A program made the position numbers and the translations under genes. DNA of 64,000 nucleotides from Aurelia coerulea. Taxonomy: Eukaryota > Cnidaria > Scyphozoa > Semaeostomeae > Ulmaridae. Below, piece by piece: positions 27,001 to 39,000 of this stretch (positions within the stretch are counted from its first letter, which is position 1; each line of letters starts with the position of its first letter). Below the pieces are notes generated by a model. The model was not told the origin of the DNA and searched no databases. It saw only the letters and a list, made by a program, of their open reading frames with translations. The DNA lies in the NCBI GenBank assembly GCA_039566865.1, contig CM076955.1:17777501-17841500 (forward strand), written 5' to 3'.

Positions 27001-30000
27001 GACCAAGAACACAAGAACTAGATTTAACTGTTGCAGCTTAGTCTGAATCTTTTATGGGTACCATATTCACAGATCAAACCTATAGTAAAATATGTTTGTA
27101 AATTTAGTTGTAGGTATTTACCTGTAAACGTTACTGTTACATTTACAAATATATATATATTTAATAAATCCCAGACCACGAACACAAAGCCTCGATCTAA
27201 CCGTTCAAGTTTACTCCGCATTTTTATGGGTCAGTATTCATAGAACAAATACCAGACCACAAACACAAAACCTACATCTAACTGTCCATGCACAGTGTGG
27301 GGAGAGTGGAGTAGGGGTAGTGTGGGGTAGCATCAGGGGCGGCGTGGCAAAAATGAAGGGCCCTGGAAAATTCGTCGTGAAGGGGCCCATGCTTTGTCTC
27401 ACACCCTTTTCTGGTAGCATCAGGTGACTGAAGTTAAGCTCGGTCGAGTGAGGTAAAACTCATGGGAGGCATTGAAAAATTTTGACCGAAAATGTTGCCA
27501 TTGTTTTGGTAGCCTGCCAGCAACTTTAATTCAGTAACAAAGATCACAAAAATTAATAGAAAGAGGGACTGATGATGTTTGAAGGTGTTGCTAAACGCAG
27601 AGAAATTGTTCGGCAAGCAAAATCTTAAATGTTTATGAAGATTATTTGCATTATGCAGAATAATTAGTGACATGAAATTGAAATAATTATGATTCTAATT
27701 TATTCATTGTAAATAGAGATAATTGTGATTTGAATAACAAAAACTATTAATTAACTAAAACCATATGTGCTTCAGTTTTGAGCATGAAAATTGATTTTTG
27801 AATATATGTATTTGCATGACACGATTTCAATTAACTCGGCATTTGAAGGTCTGAACATTTCGCTTACTGCAGCAGAAGAAATGGCAAACGATGCAGGATA
27901 GAGTCAAGTAGATGAAATTACGTTTAGCGTATAATCAGGAGAAAAATCAAGAGCTTCTTTTGGAGTTTCACAATACACGAGGTAAGAGATTTGAAATAAA
28001 TGTATAACGGGTGAGTCAATAAGAACAACCCACATTTGCAAGACCAGTGCTGTGGAAGGTGTTGTGGCACAGTGAGGCAATCACTTTACTGAGTCTCTAT
28101 GACCCTGATTTCTTTGGACAAAGCGAATTAACACCAACTTCGGGAATATACAATAGAGATCTTTATCGATCTTATTTTCATTCATCGAAGGGGACAGATT
28201 GCCTTTAATGCTGCTGTAAGCAAAAACTACAAAATATGAGGTAAATTCGCTGGGCTTGAGAGGTAGCATCCTCACGATTCACGAACGGCCTACCGCACAC
28301 TATAAAGAGCTCAGCATCTGGTGAAGATTTCAGAAGATCGATAAAAGAATGGAAGGGCGGAAATTGCACGCGCAAGATTGCTTGTAGTAGCAATACATTT
28401 GGAAATCCCTTCGCAAACAGGAATCATGTACATAAACTATTTTTCTCAATATCATTGTAAATTTTCTGTTCATGAAGATAGTTCGTTTGAATTAGCTATC
28501 GTATATAAGCTATTGTTATACCAACTGTAAAGAATCTAATAACAATAATGATAATAATAATAAAAATAATAAATCAAAATGATAATAATAATAATAATAA
28601 TAATAATAATCACATGGAAAAATTGCTAAATATCAGGACTTAGCCAGAGTGATCCACAAGATGTTGAATATGAAATTGGAAGTTATTCCAGTTGTAATTG
28701 GAGCGTTGGAAATGATACCAGCTCGGTTAAACGATAACTTGAAGAAAATTGCAATTCTTGTAAGGAAATCACAAATCCAGAAATCAGTGCTACTCGGAAT
28801 AGCAAGAATTTTGACGAAGGTTCTTGAAGTCTAAACATGCTTGTTGTAACTTGATATTCAAGAGTAAATCCAAAATATACAGGATGTCCAAAAAAAAATT
28901 CTGCTGTGTTTGCCTGAAGATTGCGACAAAATGGCAAAAGATTCTCGCCAAACTATTATATCATGTTGCTCTTCAGATGTTCAAATAAAGTTTCCTGCCA
29001 TCCCCGCAAAATCCGTTGTAAATGGTGGAGCTATGACCTTCAGAAGACAGGAATTGCCTGATGATTGAAACCAGCAGTCTGCCATTTTGTCTTACTATTT
29101 TGCAGCGATAAATAGCTTCATGTGAGGCAAGAAATAGTTTCTGTGAGGTAAGAAATAGTTGGACTCTTTGCTGATTATCGGAATTTTCACGAAAGCTATG
29201 ACATTGGAGGCTGCTCTTTCATTTCATCCATGAAGCTATTTATCGCTGCAAAATAGTAAGACAAAATGGCCGACCGCTTGTTTCAGTCATCAGGCAAATT
29301 TGGTCTTCTGAAGGTCATAGATCCATCATTTTTCAAAGGATTTTCACGGGGCTGGTGGCAAACTTTAATTGGATTAATGAATAACAACATTATGAAAAAG
29401 TTTGGCGAGAATTTTTGACTTTCTTTCTGTAATCTTCGGGAAAACGCGGCACAAATTTTTTGGGACACTCTGTAGAAACTGTATATTGTGCGTAATTTCA
29501 ATAATAATGTTTGCGTGTGGCGTGGCCTAATTCCTGCCATTGTATCTGATGTCTCTGGGGGGTTTTGCTGGCGGTGCTCTATGGTCTTCCTATTTGGCTT
29601 CATGTTTTTTTGCATGTGGCGTTAGGATGGAATCCCCTATCAAGCCATTCAGGATTCAGCAATTTGCGAATCATTGAAAGGCTAATTGGGAGGGTCGTGG
29701 GGTTGCCGGCTGGATCCCTTGGAGGTTTGGTCTGTGACTATTTTGATCCTCCAGGGTGAACATTTGCTAATGTGCCAACCATTTCATTTTCTTGTTTACG
29801 CTAAAAAAACAGTTTGGAACAAAACGTGATTTTCATTCCCACTTGGTTTTAATTTCGGGGGTAGTCATGTTTTCTGGGAATAGGGTTCTTTGTAGTAAAA
29901 ATGTAATTTTACTTCATCTTTAGTTTTACCTTGCCTTGTTTATCACGTAGTATAAATTCTCGGTTGTCCTTTAGAAAGTAGTGCTGACGAAGATTTTTAA

Positions 30001-33000
30001 TCGAAACGTTCAAGATTTTAACAGTTGTGTTTTTTTTCAATAATAATGTTAATATTAAAACCGATTCTGATTTTAGTCATTGGCATCATGAAGGAAAATA
30101 AAGACTGGATACAAGCTGGCATGGCCTTATCAATCGCTGTGATCATCACAAACATCATAAAACTGGCTGTCATCATTCATAGAATTAAGAAAACAAAACC
30201 ATACGAGATTCTACTCCTTATTCTTTCAGTATCGGACACATTGGTGGGAATATCTATGTTTGTTTTCACGTACAGCAAACTATGGGGGGAGCATGAAATG
30301 AAAAAGCCAGTCCTGCTTCTCGCCTATATTGGATCCGGGATTAGTCTGCAGACATCGGTCGTCACCATGCTCATGATAAGTATAGACCGTTTGATTGCAG
30401 TGCACATGCCCTTCAGATACGCTACATTAGTCACACGCGGGAGGGTGCTCAAAGCCGAGGGACTCATATGGGTCCTCATACTTATCCCGACATGGCCACT
30501 GCAACTTCTTCACAAAGAAAAGGTTGCTTCGTTTGACATAAGGGTTTTGTCTATCTTCAGTGGAATTTTTCTCTTAGTCATCGAGTGCTGCTTCGTCTTG
30601 CTATATAGCCTGGTAATATATGATATAATTCAAAATAAATTGAGGCTGCGCAGACCCGATGCACAGGAGCAGCATGTCTGTAGATTTTCTGACGCGGAGA
30701 AGATTGCTTTTAACACATGTGCGCTGACAGTGGCTGCTTACGTTATTTGTTCAACTCCATTGGCGATTGCCGTAATGCAAATGAATGATTCTTTTACGAT
30801 GTTAGATACCTGGGAAGACATTTTGTTTGTTGCCAATTCATTAGCTAATCCTCTCATATATTTCATCAAATTATTGATGGCAAGTAAGCTTGTATGCTAC
30901 AGATCAAATGCCAGACCAAGAACAGAAGACCTTGACTTAACTGTTCCAGCTTAGTCTGAATATTTAAAGGGTACCGTATTCACAGACAGATCGAATACCA
31001 GATCAAGAAAACAAAGCCTAGATCTGACTGTCCAAGCATAGTCTGCATTTTTATGCGGACTTCATTCACAGATCAGCTGGACAAAGAACACAACGCCTCG
31101 ATTTAACCGTCCAAGCTTAATCTGCATTTTTATGGGTCCTGTATGCACAGGTCCAATGCCAGACCGCGAAAACAAAGCCTACAATCTTGGACAAAATATA
31201 TCCGGACTATATGTGATCTCATTTGAAACAGAATTCCCCCCTCCCCCCACCTTTCGATGTTGGTCTGCCTTGAGATTTTCGTGAAAAGGTTTCTGCTCCC
31301 ATCAAGCCTAAAATACGACGTCAATGACAACATTGATCTTGGGGGGAGGGAGGGGGGATTGAAAGGTCCAGCAGAAGTCCAGCAATTAATCTCCAAGATT
31401 GTAGATCTACTGTCCAACCACAGTTTGCATTTTTGTGCCGCACTAAGAACAGACAACCTTGATTTAACCGTTCCAGCTTAGTCTGCATTTTCAACGGGTG
31501 CTGGCCTGACAGATCCAATGCAGGACCATGAACTGAAAACGTGGACCTATCCGTCCAAGTTTAATCTGCACTTTTATGGGTACCGGATTCAGAAATCAAA
31601 TCCCAGACCACGAACACAAACATTGATCTAACTGTCCCAGCATAGTTTGTATATTTATGGGTACAACTACAAACAACAAGAGCAGATTTTGTAATACAAT
31701 AGCAAAAGTTGCGTTTGATTGACACCTTAATTCAAAGCGATTAGCGGCTGCAGACAAAGGAAATTCTCTCAACCAGTAATTCAAAACAAACAAAGCCGCA
31801 AAAGTATCCCCCAAACTGGTGGGGCAAACTCTCGCCTTGTGCAAGCGAAAGATGGTTTTTAAGGGAAGTTATGTGCTTATAGCGAAAGAAGAAGGGTAAA
31901 TCTAAAGTTCTGTCGCTTAGATTATGTTTATTTGATATAGGAGCTGTTTTGTAATCGTTTCATTGTAAGCCCTAAAGACACAAGAATTACAATGTCTTCT
32001 GCTCCGCTCCTGAATCAAATAAATATAATCTAAGCGACAGAACTTTAGATTTACCCTTCTTCTTTCGCTATAAGCACATAACTTCCCTTAAAAACCATCT
32101 TTCGCTTGCACTAGGCGAGAGTTTGCCCTACCAGTTTTGGGGCATACATTTGCGGCTTTGTTTGTTTTGAATTATTGTTTGAGAGAATTTCCTTTGTCTG
32201 CAGCCACTAATCGCTTTGAATTGAGGTGTCAATCAAACGCAACTTTTGCTATTGTATTACAAAATCTGCTCTTGTTACTACAAACACAAGGCCTCCATTT
32301 AACAGTCAAAGTCTAGTCTGCACTCTTCATGGGTACCGTATTCACAATTCGAAGCAAGACCATGAACAGAAAACCTGGATCTAACTATGCAAGCGTTAGC
32401 CGCATTCTTTATGGGTATGGTCAACACAAAATGATAATATGATTATAGCATTCACTGCCTTTGATTGCAACATCAATGCAAAGCGATCACAAACAAAAGG
32501 ATTTCCATGCTTGATTGGTAAAATTGTAAACAAAACAAATCAAGCCGCAAATAATATCAAGAAACCTGGATAGCTAATTCACTCGTTGTGCTTTCCAAAA
32601 CGGGGTTGCGAAGAGAAGACATGTCGAAAGAAGAAGGAGGAAGGATAGATCTTAACGTCAGCCCCAGGGTATTTCGTTGAATGAAAATACATAATCAAGC
32701 TTCTGAATCACATTAACGAAGCAGGACTTTTTGGGGACAATGAGAGTACTATGTTGAGAATTCGTTTTGACTTTAGACTTCTATTATTGGATTGTATGAC
32801 TTTATTGACACACAGAGGCTGACAAAGTGTGGGAACAGGGGAACACCTTTCCCAGGAAATTTTTGCAAGATTTTTAGGCTGCAGGACATTTTTTGAAAAG
32901 AAGTTAAATTTCATGTTGCCGTAAAAACACGGCAGAACCTGAACCTGTCATAAATTTCATCTTGAAAAAGAACTTGAATTGTTCCAGTAACTTCAATTTA

Positions 33001-36000
33001 GCAAAATCTTGACCAAGAAGCTTGTATCAAGAATTGGAAAATGATTGGTTGTTGCAAGTAGTAGATTTCGTCCAGGTCAACCATATCATTGAGCTGTCCA
33101 TTGCTTTTTGTGCCTAGGTAGGCCTAGTGCTTTTCGTTTCAAGGAAGGAAGGAAGTGGCAACCAGATTTGTATGTGCACTTTTGGTTGGTCGCCTACAGT
33201 TATTGTGTCTATTTTGAGCCACCCACCTAGCAATCTTCTTAAACTTGTATGCAATATCAGCATTTGTTTTATGATATGTCAAGTTTAAACCTGAATGAAA
33301 GTTGTTGGTTTATGAATGTGTTCAGTTTTACCAAGTAGCTTTTGAACTATATTCTGCCTATAACTACTTGCACGAACTACGCTGTACAATCCATTGGTAA
33401 TGTGTCCATGTAAGTGCAGCAGCGTATACACTCCTGTTAAAATGTGCTGACACGATGCTGACGAAGGGCCCGAGAAGCGCACTGTGGTTGGTAAAATTTA
33501 ACTGAACACATCAAAAACTAGAATTTAAATTTCACAACGAGGCTACCTGCTGTGAGACTTCGGGATCAGCTCTGGAATCGCAGCCGCAAGCAATTCATCA
33601 GTTTCAGGTCAATTTTTGCAGCTTACTTTGTTTTTTTTTATGTCTTGACCAACTGAGCATGGAATTCCCTTTGTCTGGAATCACAAATTGCTTTGTATCT
33701 TGGTGTCAATAAAAAGTAGCGAGTTCTATTGTAACATTATCTGTCCTTGTTAGGTTTGGGAGGATATGAATTGTACTGAAGTTTAAAAGTACCTGTCTTC
33801 AATAGCTTCAAACGTCAATTTTCGCTTGAATCTGTAAAACAGAAAATGTTGCATAGTTTTAGTAAAACTTCTGAAAATTCAATTACAATCGTGAGTAGAA
33901 ATTGGTCAAGTCACCGTTGTATACTTCAACGAAGCAGCAAGGAAATTTTTACATACTATTATAAGATCAATTAAGCTCCTCTGCTTTAAAAATACCAAAC
34001 ATGATAAAACCAGTTCGTTGGAAAGCGCAGTTTGATGATAAAGCGGAGGATGAGACAGGCGACGACAATCATTTCACACTTCATTTTATCGACTTTCATT
34101 CCATGTTAACAGTTGACATTTCCAGGAGACTTAGACGGTATATAAGAGACATAATCGGTAAAAAACAAATTAATTAATTAATTTGACATAAACATGTTTT
34201 TAGAACGTTTCGAACCAGGCTTGGTTCATCTTCAGCAAATCAAATCAAATAAACATGGCAATTTATACCAAGGAACAAACAAGATAAAACGCGATAAACA
34301 AGCGTGAGTTACATTTCCTTCCTACGCGTTAAGCCTGGTTTCCATTAAATCGTAGAGCGATCGTAAGGAGATCGGCGACAGTCTGCGATCGTCTGCGATC
34401 GTATGCGTTGCGTTCCCGATTTAATGGAAACACTTGCTTACAATCCTTAAGACCATCGACAATCGTTGAACTAAGTTCAATTTCCCGATCGTTACGACTG
34501 TCCCGATCTGGGAAAATGTTTATGGAAACACACATCGCAGACGATCGGCGATCATCGCAGACGCGCTTTTGTTAAACTTATATCACGTGGATCTGATTAG
34601 CCAATTAGATGATAGTAGTCATTGTTGTTACGCTTGCGCGCTTTCTTGTGGGTTTGAAAAGGATCATGGTATAGGTGCGTCGCAGACTGTCGCCGACGAA
34701 TGGAAACACTCTGCTGAAATCGCAGATGGAAGATGGAAGATAGGGATCGCCGACGATCGCAGACTGTCGCCGATCCCAGGGCATTTTTTAACATACTCAG
34801 TGGTGGGGGAATTGCCCCACCAGGCCCTATGAGTTCCCCCACCACTGATGAGCAAAATGCTACTTTTACCCCAAATGCCTAGGCCACTGTGGGGCCCTTT
34901 CCAAAGAACGAACATAATGCAAATGTGATTAAATATGCTGGCAAATAGAAACAGAATATTCTCTTTTCTATCATCATACGATGCTTTGGTGAAATGGCTC
35001 CACTACTAAGCCTGGAACTCTTAAGACTCAATCCTAAAATAATTCAGTATCGAAACAGCGTGATCATTTTGCAAAATGTACTAAATTGCAAACAACGCAA
35101 AGATTTCAATTCCTCATCCTGAAGCTAAATTGCTAATTTCTCTTAGCTAATGCAGTGGCGTGGCCATGGGGGGGGGGGGGGGGGGGGGGGCAATTGCACC
35201 CCCACTTTTGTCGAAAGATGGTCCTCAAGATTCCTTTAAAACCGAAGAGAAAATAGCCGTGTATAGGTTGGGTAAGAATTTCTGAGAAATGTCAAATCCT
35301 CCATCTTAGCACTAGCAAGCATGATATCAGGAGATGTATTTTAAGCTAAAGCATAACGGATCTTTCTTCAAAAATTCCTCGTGCTCTGATTCATGGGATA
35401 ACTGTCACAAATCTATCAAATCTATCAAAGTTTTCTTGTCGCTAATGGCAAGCAAGATATTGGGAGATGCATTCTAAGCCAAAGTAAAGGATCTTTCTTC
35501 AAAAATTCTCCTCCTGCTCTGATTCATAGGACAACTGTCACAAAAACAACAAAGTTTTCTTGTCGCTTGTGGCAAGCATGAGATTGGGAGATGCATTCTA
35601 AGCCAAAGTAAAGGGTGTGGCCCTAAAAATTTCCCTGGGGGTTTCGCCCCCAGACTTCCTCATTAATTTACCCAGGCTACGCCGCTGAGCTGATGTCCTT
35701 GGTAAGAACACATCTTAACCAACAAGATACCTTCAAGATACATGTTTGAACCACATCTAAAGCACCTGTCTATAAGCCCTGTACAATTTTCTGGTGGTGA
35801 GCGTGGGCCCTTTTGAAACATGCCCCACCACTCAAAAATCCTTAAAAAATGCCCTGGCCGATCCCCTTACCATTTAATGGAAACCAGGCTTAAGGGGACC
35901 CGAGACCTAAGTCTCAAGTGGATAAAGTGGAAACAAATGATACAACCAAATATAGAAGAAAATTAAGTAACAGAGAAATTAATGCAAAAAGAGAGAGTAA

Positions 36001-39000
36001 AACAGATACAAACGCTGTGGCTTTTGGAAGATCCAGTGTAGTTTCATCTTGATTTTCAAGAAGTGCTTTTACTTGAGAACTGAAGAAACGCAAAATAAAA
36101 TATGTTTGAGTCGTTCAAATATCAAAATAGCGAAGAATCACACATGTCTTATTCTTAGTGAAATTTATTAAAAGAATAGTGTACAAATCTAAAAAACATC
36201 AAACTTATAAAACACTCCGTAGCTAGAAAATATCGTTTGCGTTTAGTTTGCAGCAAATTTGCAACAAAGCCAACAGTTAAAATTGAAGTCGATAGGGGTT
36301 TGCAGATTGATTGTAAATAGTCAATCTCGTCCCTAGAGTGAGTTCGTTGCTCTGCCTCTACTCTGGGATGCATGGGGTTTGCTTGAATTTGATAAAGCAC
36401 ATATGAACGGGGTAGTAACTTTTTATAAGCTAAAGATTAAGTTTGAGAAATAAAATAGCTCATTTTGAGAACAAAGTTGTGAATGATGCAAGTTGAGTAA
36501 GGCTTGGAAGGATGTGTATAAAAATGAGGCAAAATTTCCTTGTCAGCTGCTTGCAAGAACGATTCATCAGTCATTTCTCTGCATCTTCAAAGTTGTCTTT
36601 GTCGTTGACAAAGACTCGTAAGGACAAGAATTGATTTATTATGGTATTTGGCTAATTCAGCGGTGGTACTATAAATCTGTTGTTCATGAATGCGAGGCAG
36701 ATGCATTTTTAAGGAAATTGTGACGGGGCAGTTGGTTATCTTTGCAATAATTGCCGACGGGGCGAGCATATTTTTTTGCAAGAAGTTTTCTTCTCCACCA
36801 GCCATGTCATACAATAAATTTTCCACTGTTCCTTACGATCGTTTTAATATTTTTTAAAAGTTCTTTAAATTCTTAGAAAAGAAAAGACACCCTCTAATTC
36901 CGATAATATTGAATATTTCTTAAAAGCCCAAGAGTAGTAATTATGGCAAAGTAGCTAAAGTTTGTTTCAGGCCATTAAGTTAAAAGAAATAGGTCATAGA
37001 ATTTTACACCAATCTTTTTAAAGATTTGGAAACCTAATTAGTGAATGTGGTAAAATGATAAAACGTTTCAAAGACTTACCAAATATCTTCGATAAAACTT
37101 TTCATGCTTTCAGGAATAAAAACAGGAGACTTCAATATAACATCTTCTGTCAGCTGTTTTGTTTTTGGCGTCTTTTGCACTTCATTTGTTGTGTGATATT
37201 TTTCCATATTCTCTCGCATTTTGGATTCATCACTAGGTGACATATACGACAACCCTTGAAGAGCAAAACAAAGAAATCTCAAGGCATCGAAAACTGCAAA
37301 AATGTCCTCCTTGTGGTACACTTATTTTGTCCTACCACTAATCTAAGATGGGCATTCAATTCAATTTTATTTGTAAAATACGAGCTAATATAAAAATAAA
37401 GAACTTCCAAAATATTCGTGTTCTACGCGACCCAAGAAAAGCAAAGCTTATCTAGCTTGGGCCGCAAAAATAAAGTTTTAAAGGACTACAATATGTGCTA
37501 CTACAAAAACAACTATTTTTTTTAACTATAAGATTAATAAGGAACAGCTACTTGAAATACATATGAATCAACTGTATGGTATTACTATTATCATTTTTTT
37601 TTAATTTGTTATCATTTAACCAAGCTTTATGGCAGTCAGGTTAGTATTGATCAATAACACTTTTCTTTAGCTTGAATGCGAACGTTCGAATCAGCATTGC
37701 AGTCAAAGTAGTAGTAGTGTACCAAATTTTTGTATTCAACATTCAAAATAGATTCGCATCTTAAAGGGAATCGACATAGTTAAAAGGTGGCCTGGGCCAA
37801 GTTAAAAATATAATCTATTGTACTCAACAACTTTGACGCCTGCTGTTTTATTGAGTGGCGAAGAAAACAGTGGGTTTGTGGGCGGTTCTTCAGCCTATTT
37901 ATATCAGCTTGTCGATATAACTATGTCTATTCCCTTTAATAGACGATTGCGCTAAAGATGGTGATGAGGAGCTTTCTATCATGATGCATTGTGTTCTTTA
38001 ATCGAATTCCTATTTGCAATTCGAAATTTGCACAAATCCTTATGGCGTTGTATTTTATTGTTACTTTGTGCATGACTGTGTATAGCAGCCTCATTCCAAA
38101 GGGCGTTCAAAAGTGAAAAAAGTCAGTCCAAAAATGTGCCTTAATATTATGAGTACCAGTATGAGCGGTCTCGGTTTGGTGTAGCGATCACTGGGACTCA
38201 TCGTAATCAGTGTAAGAATCGTTAAAGATTCATAATTCGAACCATTCGAGCGCAGAAAGTAAAAAGTTCTTCGCGGCCATCTTTACAGTAAAACCCCGCA
38301 TATAAGAACCACCCACTTATAAGAACCTAAGGCCTAAAATGTTCTAATTTCACCCCTTTACAGAAGAACCTATTCATCCTGAAATTCAAGGAAGGTTCTT
38401 ATCTTAAAAAGTTGAATGTAAACTACTGGTTGGTAATATGTGATAAAATGTTTTAAAAAATTTAGCCAAATACTTAAGTAGATACAAAGCATATACAAAC
38501 AATTCTTTGCAAATGGATTGGATACAGATAAGGCCAGGTGGATAAGGTTGTTCTTTATAAAATTGTGTAATGATAGTGATGTGTAATGAACTTTGCTTTC
38601 TTATATTTGGCTTAAATTCCCGAAGATCTGTAATTAATCCTTTTGATAAGAACCTATTTGAGAACCTTACATCCTGTTTTCAAAAATAGTATCACATGCA
38701 TAAGAACCTAACCAGGGTGATTTCAAAATGTACGGTTCTTATATGCGGGATTTTACTGCAGCGTAATCCTCTATTGGATTGTGATTGCTTTGCATGACAA
38801 ATCATGGGTAGTTAGACACTGCTGGTGTGCTTCTATGGAGGAGCGCTTGATGATATGTATCTGCGGGGGAAATTTTTTGTAGTACTGCGGAGGAGATATC
38901 GAAAGGACGAAAATATTAATTAAACTATTAAAATGAAAATTAAAAAAATTAAAATTTCTTCTCTCTCCTTCTCTCTTCGCTTCCGATATCTCCTCCGCAG

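Larger units (their letters stand above)
30955..32430 (+). repeat. Decayed receptor-tail minisatellite after GPCR copy 2
   Basis: Diverged units resembling the 83-bp repeat recur at 30955-31180, 31402-31674 and 32277-32430. One, near 31447-31481, still encodes LDLTVPA and a stop. They are split by two element insertions. Confidence 0.85.
34333..35889. mobile_element. TTAA-flanked GCCTGGTTTCCAT element, outer shell of a nest
   Basis: The ends GCCTGGTTTCCATT and AATGGAAACCAGGC are flanked by TTAA (34329-34332, 35890-35893). The body is rich in cgatcg words (tctgcgatcgtctgcgatcg). It is split by the hAT element at 34777-35856. Confidence 0.88.

Noticed and set aside
23921..27078. CRISPR-like regular array
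   Set aside because: Units are contiguous copies of a gene's 3' end with no spacers, in an animal genome.
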